Below the pieces are notes generated by a model. That model did not search any database and had not been told where the DNA came from. It saw only the letters and a program-made list of their open reading frames with translations. This document shows, piece by piece, positions 22,824 to 29,904 of a stretch of DNA of 32,559 bases. How positions within the stretch are numbered: position 1 is the stretch's first letter; every line of letters begins with the position of its first letter. Origin of the DNA: JBDRDI01 sp043820875 (GTDB taxonomy: Bacteria > Patescibacteriota > Patescibacteriia > Patescibacteriales > UBA12075); NCBI GenBank assembly GCA_043820875.1, contig JBDRDI010000018.1:1-32559 (forward strand). The letters are read 5' to 3'. The translations under genes were made by a program, and so were the position numbers.

Positions 22824-24109
22824 AATTTTCTTCTTATCACGCTAAATTCCGGCACAAGCTTATGTTTCTTGTCTAATTTTATGCTCACTATTTTCCCTGC
22901 GCCGCCATGCGCCTCGCCTATTTCTTTGTTTGTTTTATTATCAACCAGTTTATTAACTTTCATATTTATTATACCATAAAACGGAGTGACAATCTCTATC
23001 CTGTCTCCAGACTTTAAGGTGTTGTGAACTTTAATGTTAATTATTTTGTTTTTATTATTTCCAACCACCACCCCACAAAATTCCCAACCGATATTCTGAT
23101 GCGACATTTCAACTTCCTGATCCGCTTTTTCACCCAATAAAAATCCTTCCGTGTAGCCACGATTCATTATTTTATTCTCCAACTCTTTATAAAGATTATC
23201 AATTTCCTTCTTTTTTATTTTATCAATATCGCGAATCACGCGAGAATAAATTCCGCTGACCATTGCTTGATAATAAACGCTCTTGGCGCGCCCTTCAATT
23301 TTAAAACTCGTCACGCCCGCATAGCGTAAGTCTTTCAAATATTTCAACAAACATAAATCTTTTGAATTTAAAATATATGACCCATTCTCCTCCTCTACAA
23401 TCTCCAACGGCTGATTTAACCTCTTCTCTTCTGCAATAAAAAAATTTTGCTCTGGACTACTTTCGACTTTTGACTTTTGACTTTTGACTCCGTACTTCCA
23501 ACGGCAAGGCTGAACGCAATCTCCCAAATTTCCGGAACGGCCGACAAAATATTTGGACAAAAAACACCGGCCGGAATAGGCCATGCACATTGCTCCGTGG
23601 ACAAAATATTCCAATTCCACTTCCGGACATTTTTTATGAATCTCCTTAATTTCCGCGAGTGTTGTTTCTCGTCCCAATATTATTCTTTTAACGCCTGTCT
23701 TGTGCCAGAATTTCGCGGCGCGCCAATTCACGCAATTCGCTTGCGTAGAAAGATGTATCACGGCTTCGGGCCAAACATCGCGCACAATTTCCAAAACACC
23801 CGGATCGGAAATAATCAAACCGTCCACTTTTATTTTTTTTAATTTTTTAATATGTTCGGGTAAATTTTTCAAATGCCTATTATGCGCGACAATATTTATT
23901 GTGGCATAAATCTTTCTTCCTCTCGCACGGCAATATTCAGTCGCTTCGCTGATTTTTTTAATATCAAATTCGTTGGCGCGCGCTCGCAAAGAAAAGGCGG
24001 GAATACCAACATACACGGCATCCGCACCATGCGCCAGACCAGCTTTCAGCTTCTCCATATTTCCGGCCGGCGCCACCAGCTCCAAATTGTTTTTACTTTT
24101 ATTTTCCAT
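22820..24109 (-). CDS. Peptidase U32 family protein (TrhP/YegQ-like)
   Basis: 429 residues. U32 proteins include TrhP (YegQ), needed for 5-hydroxyuridine at tRNA position 34, and UbiU/V; most are not real peptidases. LELVAPAGNMEKLKAGLAHGADAVYVG begins the TIM-barrel-like domain, and ELEYFVHGAMCMAYSGRC with GDCVQPCRW gives the Cys cluster that probably binds Fe-S. A C-terminal beta-barrel region (about 345-429) follows, as in YegQ. Just after CRWKYG the sequence carries a 7-bp tandem repeat, giving KSQKSKV, a family-variable loop. ATG at 24109; a weak promoter (TTGCAT, 15 nt, TATAGA at 24118-24144) would leave almost no leader. First gene of a run with ruvA. Confidence 0.9.
   Translation of the reverse strand: MENKSKNNLELVAPAGNMEKLKAGLAHGADAVYVGIPAFSLRARANEFDIKKISEATEYCRARGRKIYATINIVAHNRHLKNLPEHIKKLKKIKVDGLIISDPGVLEIVRDVWPEAVIHLSTQANCVNWRAAKFWHKTGVKRIILGRETTLAEIKEIHKKCPEVELEYFVHGAMCMAYSGRCFLSKYFVGRSGNLGDCVQPCRWKYGVKSQKSKVESSPEQNFFIAEEKRLNQPLEIVEEENGSYILNSKDLCLLKYLKDLRYAGVTSFKIEGRAKSVYYQAMVSGIYSRVIRDIDKIKKKEIDNLYKELENKIMNRGYTEGFLLGEKADQEVEMSHQNIGWEFCGVVVGNNKNKIINIKVHNTLKSGDRIEIVTPFYGIINMKVNKLVDNKTNKEIGEAHGGAGKIVSIKLDKKHKLVPEFSVIRRKL
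23460..23487 (-). repeat. Heptanucleotide tandem repeat within the U32 gene
   Basis: Plus-strand units CTTTCGA, CTTTTGA, CTTTTGA, CTTTTGA; on the coding strand TCAAAAG. Three units equal 21 nt, so one cycle is seven codons (V-K-S-Q-K-S-K) and the frame is kept. It lies between the Cys-rich motif and the C-terminal half of the protein. Confidence 0.85.
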
Positions 24110-24188
24110 ATCTCTACTCTATAAAAAATTCAAGAATTATGCAAATTTTTAACTTTATCTTTGCCAGAATGAGTAAAAAATATTATAC

Positions 24189-24225
24189 AAAAAACCACTC
24201 TCTTTATAATTAAAAGTGGCTTTTT
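24189..24225 (-). terminator. Rho-independent terminator after the response-regulator gene
   Basis: Minus strand: AAAAAGCCACT (24225-24215) pairs with AGTGGTTTTTT (24199-24189) with one G-U pair, ending in a T run. It ends the htpX-kinase-regulator unit, 22 nt after the stop at 24247. On the plus strand one pair would be A-C. Confidence 0.7.
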
Positions 24226-24246
24226 AATTTTTAAAATTTTTACATT

Positions 24247-25074
24247 TTATTTTTTCTCCCCGTTTTTTTCCAAAACACCCTTAACTTTTTCAACTATTTC
24301 CTCGGTGGTAAAATGCGCTTTAACCAGATAATCATTCGCTCCCATGTCCATGGCCCGTTTAATATCGTCGTCTTGCCCCAGATTGGAAAGCATTATAACC
24401 GGCGCTTTGTTTATTTTTTTATTGCTATGGTTTCTGATGCCATACAAAATCTGAAAGCCATCCACGGCCGGCAAAACAATATCCAATAAAATGACATCCG
24501 GCTCAACTTTTCCGGCCGAGTCCAAAGCTTGCGCGCCGTCTATAGCTTCATAAACAGTAAAACCTTCTTTGGTTAATTTCTTACTACAGATATCGCGCAA
24601 AAAAGAATCATCTTCCACCAAGAGGACTTTGATATTCAACTTTTTAACGTTCGGATCTTCTTGCGGGGACAAATATGACTCATCTTTGCTTTCCTTCTTA
24701 CCACCGCTAATATATTTATTTACTTTGTCTATAACGTCTTGCGGGCTAAATTCAGTTTTAATCAAATGGTCAATGGCACCGAGCTTTCTTGTTTTTTCAA
24801 TTTCCACTGGCTGTCCGGAATTGGAAATAATAATCACCGGAATTTTTTTCTTTTCTTCACTCATTTTCTCCAACACTTCATAGCCATTCATTTTTGGCAT
24901 AACAATGTCCAAGAGAATTAAATCAGGATTGAATTTTTTGACTTGCTCATATCCATCCTTGCCGTCATAAGATGTTTTGGTTTCATAACCTCCCTTGGCA
25001 AGTCTTTCGGCCAGCAAGTCAGCCAATGATTGTTCGTCTTCAATAATTAATATTTTCTCTTTTTTATCGCTCAT
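24247..25074 (-). CDS. Response regulator with two receiver domains
   Basis: 275 residues: two complete REC (CheY-like) domains and no output domain. The first (about 7-121) has IIEDEQ acidic residues and the phospho-acceptor Asp56 in LLDIVMP; the second (149-268) has LVEDDSF and Asp198 in LLDIVLP. The switch residues match the family in both: IIISNSG with KT in the first, IMLSNLG with KA in the second. A linker (about 122-146) joins them. The absence of an effector suggests it works by protein contact or as a phosphate relay. It lies 16 nt downstream of the histidine kinase gene, the obvious partner, and is the last gene before the terminator at 24189. Confidence 0.94.
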   Translation of the reverse strand: MSDKKEKILIIEDEQSLADLLAERLAKGGYETKTSYDGKDGYEQVKKFNPDLILLDIVMPKMNGYEVLEKMSEEKKKIPVIIISNSGQPVEIEKTRKLGAIDHLIKTEFSPQDVIDKVNKYISGGKKESKDESYLSPQEDPNVKKLNIKVLLVEDDSFLRDICSKKLTKEGFTVYEAIDGAQALDSAGKVEPDVILLDIVLPAVDGFQILYGIRNHSNKKINKAPVIMLSNLGQDDDIKRAMDMGANDYLVKAHFTTEEIVEKVKGVLEKNGEKK

Positions 25075-25090
25075 ATATTTTTATAAATTA

Positions 25091-26959
25091 TTAAACTTTA
25101 TTTTGATGAGTTTCTGTTTCGTGGCTTTCTCTATGTTTAATCGGAAGAGTGATTATAAATTCCGTGCCGACTCCTTCTTCACTCTTGCAAATTATTTTCC
25201 CGCCATGCTCAATGACGATATTTTTGGCAATAAACATACCAAGGCCGGAACCTTCCGTTTGCAAGCGCACCACGTTCGCGGCTCGAAAAAATTTGGAAAA
25301 TAATTTTGGCTGATCTTCCGCCGGAATTCCTACGCCATTATCCTTGATGGAAATTTCCACCAATTCTTTATTCGGTCTTATTTCCACTTCAATTTTTCCG
25401 TAAACCGGAGTGTATTTAACCGCGTTTTCTAAAATATTTTCAAAAACCAATTCCATTTTTTGCTTATCAATCGCGATGAGAAAAATATTTTCCGGCTTCT
25501 TCACGGCCACATTTATACTTTTCTCTTTTAATTTTCCTTCCAGATTATCAACCGTACTGCTGATTAATTCGATGATATCGGCTTCTGCAAAAGCATAGCC
25601 GAAACGACCTTCTTCAATGCGACTCACATTAAGCATGTCATTTACCAAATTGATAATCCTTTCATTGCTAACATAGCCCTTGGAAAGCATTGCTTTTTGA
25701 GATTCATTTATTTCTCCCTCATCACCGTCCAGCACCATCTTTATGGCCCATTTAATAGCCGCCAATGGAGTCCTTAATTGATGCGCGGCAATGGAAATAA
25801 ACTCTGACTTAAGTTTATCAATCATCTTCTCTCGCGTCAAGTTATAAAATATCTTCATGACGCCAAGATTTTTATTATTATCAATAACCGCCGCAGTAAT
25901 CACCTTGTAAGTAAGCTCTTGTTCCGCGTAATTTATAACCACCTCTTCGTCCATTGGGTTATCTTCCATTTCGCTTTTCTTTTTAATAACTTCGTATTCC
26001 CGGCTGGCAACTTCTTTAAAATTTTCCATTGAATAATTATTTTCAGGAGATACTTCTTTTCCTAAATCATTGTCATCCAGCGCAAAAATATTTCTGGCAG
26101 CCGGATTAAAAAGCGTAAGCTTATTATCCAAATCAATAACAATAATCGGATCCACAAAATTGGAAATAATCGCGGCGGTTTTATCACGTTCGCTTTCGCT
26201 TCTTTTTCTTTCTTGTTTTAAATCGGAAAATGCTTTTAACATAGCGAGTTCCGCCTGCTCCGATTCTTTTATTTTTTTCTCCAATTCTTCATTGACAGCT
26301 GTTAAATTTTTTTCCGCTTGATCCAGCATCTGCGCCTCATTTTTTCCTTCTCCCACGTTAAAAACAAACTTCGCGCCACAACTTGAAAAGAGACCTATCA
26401 AAAGAAAAATAAATGAAATAAATCCCAAATTTGTTGTTGAAGAATAAATGTATAAACTGTTCGGAATATTATATAAAGAAACAGGAATAATAATTTCTAC
26501 CTTTTCCAAATAGACGATGAGATTCAAAGAAATGATGCTCGCCAAGGAAATAAAAAGGCTCGCATAATGCATTTCCACCAAATAACAACCAGCGACAATC
26601 GGTAATGTAAAAAGCAAAAACAACAAGCTCTCCAAGGCGCCGAAACAATAAAAAATCATTGAGAAAATAGATATTTCAAAAATTATTTGCGCAAACCCCA
26701 AAACATTAAAAAGCCCCTTGTCTTTTCTCTTTTCCGCGCGCTTTCGCAAACGTCCAAAAAATATATTCATGGTAGCCGCGAAAACACTTAAAATCGCGAC
26801 TATTCTTAACAAAGAAAAATCAACAGACTGGCCAGGCTCAATATCCAAAACAACAAGAGACCCCCCAAGTCCAAACAAAATAATTTCCAGCCACCTGATC
26901 CAGATATATCTTTTGTTCGCTTCTTTTATTTTTTGATAACGCGGTGATTCATTGTCCAT
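25091..26959 (-). CDS. Membrane sensor histidine kinase (PAS, HisKA, HATPase)
   Basis: 622 residues. Residues about 20-200 contain roughly six hydrophobic helices with short loops, an integral-membrane sensor rather than a large outer domain. A coiled coil (about 205-258), a PAS domain (260-375, SNFVDPIIVIDLDNKLTLFNPAA), then the dimerisation/phospho-acceptor box SIAAHQLRTPLAAIKWA with His393. The ATP-binding domain has the N box (ENILENAVKYTP), G1 (DNGVGIP) and G2 (GSGLGMFIA). All are intact, so it is probably active. Start ATG at 26959, 23 nt after htpX; 16 nt follow to the two-REC regulator. The input signal is unknown; co-transcription with htpX points to membrane or envelope stress. Confidence 0.94.
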   Translation of the reverse strand: MDNESPRYQKIKEANKRYIWIRWLEIILFGLGGSLVVLDIEPGQSVDFSLLRIVAILSVFAATMNIFFGRLRKRAEKRKDKGLFNVLGFAQIIFEISIFSMIFYCFGALESLLFLLFTLPIVAGCYLVEMHYASLFISLASIISLNLIVYLEKVEIIIPVSLYNIPNSLYIYSSTTNLGFISFIFLLIGLFSSCGAKFVFNVGEGKNEAQMLDQAEKNLTAVNEELEKKIKESEQAELAMLKAFSDLKQERKRSESERDKTAAIISNFVDPIIVIDLDNKLTLFNPAARNIFALDDNDLGKEVSPENNYSMENFKEVASREYEVIKKKSEMEDNPMDEEVVINYAEQELTYKVITAAVIDNNKNLGVMKIFYNLTREKMIDKLKSEFISIAAHQLRTPLAAIKWAIKMVLDGDEGEINESQKAMLSKGYVSNERIINLVNDMLNVSRIEEGRFGYAFAEADIIELISSTVDNLEGKLKEKSINVAVKKPENIFLIAIDKQKMELVFENILENAVKYTPVYGKIEVEIRPNKELVEISIKDNGVGIPAEDQPKLFSKFFRAANVVRLQTEGSGLGMFIAKNIVIEHGGKIICKSEEGVGTEFIITLPIKHRESHETETHQNKV

Positions 26960-26982
26960 AATTGAAACATAAAACTGGCGAC

Positions 26983-27888
26983 TTAATGCATGCCACGCAA
27001 CGCAGTCAATCTTTCCTCTACCGGCGGATGGGTCATAAATGCTTTGGCAAAAAATCCGGGTTTCTTTTTTCCTTTGAACGGTGAAGCAATATACAAATGC
27101 GCTGTGGCGCGATTCGCGACTTCCAACGGTTCAGAGTCTGAGGATATTTTTTCCAAAGCGCGAGCCAATCCTTCCGGATATCTTGTCAAAAGCGCGCCGT
27201 CCGCGTCTGCCAAAAATTCGCGCTTACGAGAAATGGCAAACTGCATCATATAAGCAAAAATCGGAGCAAGAATAGAAAAAATAACAGCAACTACTATAAT
27301 AATTAATTGCAATTGTCCTCCACTTTTATTATTACTTCTTCTATATCCTCCCCAAAAAGTCCAACGTCTGAACCAATCAGCCAAAAGCACCACCATCCCT
27401 ACCATAACCGTTACCAGTGTCGCGATCAAAATATCCCTATTGCCGATGTGCGATAATTCGTGAGCAATCACGCCTTCCAACTCGCTTCTGTCCAATTTTT
27501 TCAATAATCCGGCTGTGACAGCCACAACCGCGTGTTCGGAATCGCGGCCGGTGGCAAAAGCGTTTGGAGCCGTATCGTTAATAATATAAATTTTCGGCAA
27601 CGGCAATCCGGCCGTGATACAAAGATTTTCCACAACATGATACAATTCTTTATTGTCATCGTGTTTTATTTCCTTGGCGCCACTCATTCTCAAAACAATT
27701 TTATCGCTCCACCAATAACTTATAAAACTGTAAAAAATACTGAACAAAACCGCGAAATAAAGCACGGCCTGATTTTCCATGGCTTGACTAAAAATAAACC
27801 CGACCAAAATAATAAAAACAGTAAACACGGACAACAAAGCCCAAGTCTTCTTTTTGTTTGAGTCTGAATGAGTATAGAGAGTCGGCAT
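26983..27888 (-). CDS. htpX: HtpX-family membrane zinc metalloprotease
   Basis: 301 residues. M48B protease that degrades damaged membrane proteins, with its active site on the cytoplasmic side. Two N-terminal membrane helices (about 17-35, 42-58), then the zinc motif HELSH (His143, Glu144, His147) in LEGVIAHELSHIGNRD. Two more helices follow (about 152-170, 195-216), and FLADADGALLTRYPEGLA supplies the third zinc ligand. ATG at 27888; promoter at 27927-27955. It heads an operon with a histidine kinase and a two-REC regulator, and lies just downstream of lemA, a common neighbour of htpX. A terminator separates it from lemA. Confidence 0.95.
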   Translation of the reverse strand: MPTLYTHSDSNKKKTWALLSVFTVFIILVGFIFSQAMENQAVLYFAVLFSIFYSFISYWWSDKIVLRMSGAKEIKHDDNKELYHVVENLCITAGLPLPKIYIINDTAPNAFATGRDSEHAVVAVTAGLLKKLDRSELEGVIAHELSHIGNRDILIATLVTVMVGMVVLLADWFRRWTFWGGYRRSNNKSGGQLQLIIIVVAVIFSILAPIFAYMMQFAISRKREFLADADGALLTRYPEGLARALEKISSDSEPLEVANRATAHLYIASPFKGKKKPGFFAKAFMTHPPVEERLTALRGMH

Positions 27889-27926
27889 TATAATAATAAT
27901 TATTATTTATACTATCTATATTTTTT

Positions 27927-27955
27927 ATAATAACATTTTTTTCGTTTATTTTCAA
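27927..27955 (-). promoter_or_regulatory. Promoter for htpX and the kinase-regulator genes
   Basis: Minus strand: TTGAAA (27955-27950), 17-nt spacer, TATTAT (27932-27927). Predicted start near 27920, about 32 nt before the htpX ATG. It lies just after the lemA terminator, where a new promoter is needed. Confidence 0.5.
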
Positions 27956-27971
27956 TTTTTAAAAACAACAA

Positions 27972-27997
27972 ACCCCGCCCTTCGCGAAGGGCGGGGT
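27972..27997 (-). terminator. Rho-independent terminator after lemA
   Basis: A perfect 26-bp GC-rich palindrome (ACCCCGCCCTTCG and its complement) lies 23 nt past the lemA stop and is followed on the minus strand by TTGTTGTTTTT. It ends lemA transcription before htpX. Confidence 0.85.
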
Positions 27998-28020
27998 AAA
28001 AATTCTTTATATAGAGTAAA

Positions 28021-28587
28021 TTAAAACTTAACCTGAACGACTTCTCTTTCTTTTTCGTCTTTTGTTTCAAAAAAATCTCTTTTCTTAAAACCAAGCATGC
28101 CGGCAATAATGTTGGTTGGAAAAACTTCCAATTTGGTGTTGAAATCGCGAACATTGCCATTGTAGAAACGGCGAGACGCTTGAATTTTGTTTTCCGTATC
28201 AGATAACTCTCTTTGCAATTCCAAAAAATTCTGATTGGCTTTCAAATCCGGATAGCTTTCTGACAAAGCAAAAATTGTTTTCAATGTCGCGGAAAGAGCG
28301 TTCTCGGCTGAAGCGCGCGCCTCTGCAGTGCCTCCTGATTGCGCTTGCATAGCAGCGTTGCGAGCCTGAACCACTTTTTCCAAGGTACCACTTTCGTGCG
28401 CCGCATATCCTTTGACGGTTTCAATTAAATTCGGAATCAAATCGTAACGGCGCTTCAATTGAACATCAATATCGCTCCACGCCTCCTGCACTCTGTTTTT
28501 TAAACGAATTAAAGAATTGTACATGCCGATGACAGCGGCAATAATCACCACTATAACGGCTAGTAAAATCCACAAAAAATTGGTCAT
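28021..28587 (-). CDS. lemA: LemA family protein
   Basis: 188 residues. One N-terminal membrane helix (about 4-24, LLAVIVVIIAAVIG) then a long helical bundle. Family motifs: NRVQEAWSDIDVQLKRRYDLIPNL, VKGYAAHES, LEKVVQARNAA, ENFLELQRELSDTE-like QNFLELQRELSDTENKIQ, and RRFYNGNVRDFNTKLEVFP. Biochemical role is unsettled; LemA genes are often beside htpX-type proteases and envelope genes. ATG at 28587; a promoter candidate lies at 28597-28626 and a terminator at 27972-27997, so it may be a single-gene unit. Confidence 0.95.
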   Translation of the reverse strand: MTNFLWILLAVIVVIIAAVIGMYNSLIRLKNRVQEAWSDIDVQLKRRYDLIPNLIETVKGYAAHESGTLEKVVQARNAAMQAQSGGTAEARASAENALSATLKTIFALSESYPDLKANQNFLELQRELSDTENKIQASRRFYNGNVRDFNTKLEVFPTNIIAGMLGFKKRDFFETKDEKEREVVQVKF

Positions 28588-28596
28588 AAATTTAAA

Positions 28597-28626
28597 ATTA
28601 TATTATTATAAATAATTATTTTTCAA
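28597..28626 (-). promoter_or_regulatory. Promoter candidate for lemA
   Basis: Minus strand: TTGAAA (28626-28621), 18-nt spacer, TATAAT (28602-28597). The start would be only a few nucleotides before the ATG at 28587, giving a very short leader. Surrounding DNA is AT-rich, so a chance match is possible. Confidence 0.4.
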
Positions 28627-28652
28627 AATATTAATAGCTAAAGACTGGGCTA

Positions 28653-29822
28653 TCAAGCGGCCAGTCTAATTGCTTCTTCAATACTGATTGTGCCATCATA
28701 AACTCTTTCCATGGCAATGTGGCGCAGGGTTTTCATGCCGTTTTTTACAGCAATGTCGTTAATCTGATCTTCGGACGGTTTTGTTAAAATCAAATTTTGA
28801 ATTTCTTTATCAATAATCAAAACTTCATGGACAGCTTCTCGACCGTAAAGTCCTTTTTGATTGCAATCATCACAACCGATGGAATGGTAAAATCTGACAT
28901 CTTTCGGCGCGTCCAGCATTTCCAACAAATCTTTGGAAGGAAAATATTCTTCTTTGCATTTTGGACAATTAATCCTTGCTAATCGTTGGGCTGATATAAA
29001 TTTTATGGCCGACGAAAGAAGAAATGGTTCCACTCCCATGTTTATCAACCGGACTATAGCGCCGGCCGCCGTGCTGGTGTGAATGGTAGCCAGTACAAGA
29101 TGGCCGGTAATCGCAGCTTGTACGGTTGTTTTCGCGGTTTCCATGTCTCGAATTTCTCCAACCATAATTACGTCCGGATCTTGGCGCAATAAAAATTTCA
29201 AACCGTTTGCAAAACTGAGTCCTGTTTTTGGATTAATATTTGTTTGCCGCACCATATCAATTTTTCTTTCCACCGGATCTTCCAGAGTCACTAAGCTTTT
29301 TTCAGGACTATTTAACTTTTGCAACATATTAAAAAGCGTGGTTGATTTTCCGGCGCCGTTCGGGCCGGTCACAAGTATTAAGCCGTATGATTTTTTCAAT
29401 ATTTTTTCAATTGATTCAATTTGCAGACTTGTAAAACCAAGTTCCCTTAAATTACCCATAGCATCCTTACGCTCCAAAATTCTGACCACGATGCACTCGC
29501 CATAAGAAGTCGGCATGATTGAAACGCGCATATCAACAATATGCTCTTGCGAATATGTAAACTTAATATTACCTTCTTGAGAACGAGGCAAGCCGGTTGA
29601 ATCCAATTGAGCCAAAACTTTCATTCTGGCTACAACAAACTCAAAAAGAGTCAAATCACCCTCAAAGGCCATCTTTAATATGCCGTCCACACGAAATCTT
29701 ACGGTCATACTGTCTTTGCGCGGCTCAAAATGAATATCGCTCGCGCCCATTTCCACGGCTTCATGAAAAATATCGTTCACAATTTTAATCACGTCCATTT
29801 TTTCCTCTTTTTTTGAAGACAT
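28653..29822 (-). CDS. PilB/GspE-type secretion or pilus assembly ATPase
   Basis: 389 residues. Hexameric AAA-like ATPase that drives type IV pilus extension or related secretion at the inner membrane. It begins at the N2 domain (GASDIHFEPRKDSMTVRFRVDG); the usual N1/MshEN domain of PilB (about 150 residues) is absent, so it is shorter than typical PilB (about 560). Walker A is GPNGAGKST (153-161), the Asp box LRQDPDVIMVGEIRD follows, and the His box is IHTSTAAGAIVRL. A tetracysteine Zn motif (NCPKC, then CDDC) is kept, favouring PilB/GspE over PilT. No pilin, PilC or PilM lies beside it. ATG at 29822; ileS is 82 nt upstream with a possible promoter between. Confidence 0.92.
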   Translation of the reverse strand: MSSKKEEKMDVIKIVNDIFHEAVEMGASDIHFEPRKDSMTVRFRVDGILKMAFEGDLTLFEFVVARMKVLAQLDSTGLPRSQEGNIKFTYSQEHIVDMRVSIMPTSYGECIVVRILERKDAMGNLRELGFTSLQIESIEKILKKSYGLILVTGPNGAGKSTTLFNMLQKLNSPEKSLVTLEDPVERKIDMVRQTNINPKTGLSFANGLKFLLRQDPDVIMVGEIRDMETAKTTVQAAITGHLVLATIHTSTAAGAIVRLINMGVEPFLLSSAIKFISAQRLARINCPKCKEEYFPSKDLLEMLDAPKDVRFYHSIGCDDCNQKGLYGREAVHEVLIIDKEIQNLILTKPSEDQINDIAVKNGMKTLRHIAMERVYDGTISIEEAIRLAA

Positions 29823-29855
29823 ATAAAAAGAATAAAATTATAATTTGTTATATAT

Positions 29856-29885
29856 AATATACCACAATATATGTGCTTATGGCAA
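29856..29885 (-). promoter_or_regulatory. Promoter candidate for the PilB-type gene
   Basis: Minus strand: TTGCCA (29885-29880), 18-nt spacer, TATATT (29861-29856). It lies 20 nt after the ileS stop, 34 nt before the ATG at 29822. No terminator hairpin was found after ileS, only a run of seven T without a stem, so readthrough is also possible. Confidence 0.35.
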
Positions 29886-29904
29886 AATAACCAACAAAAA
29901 AACA

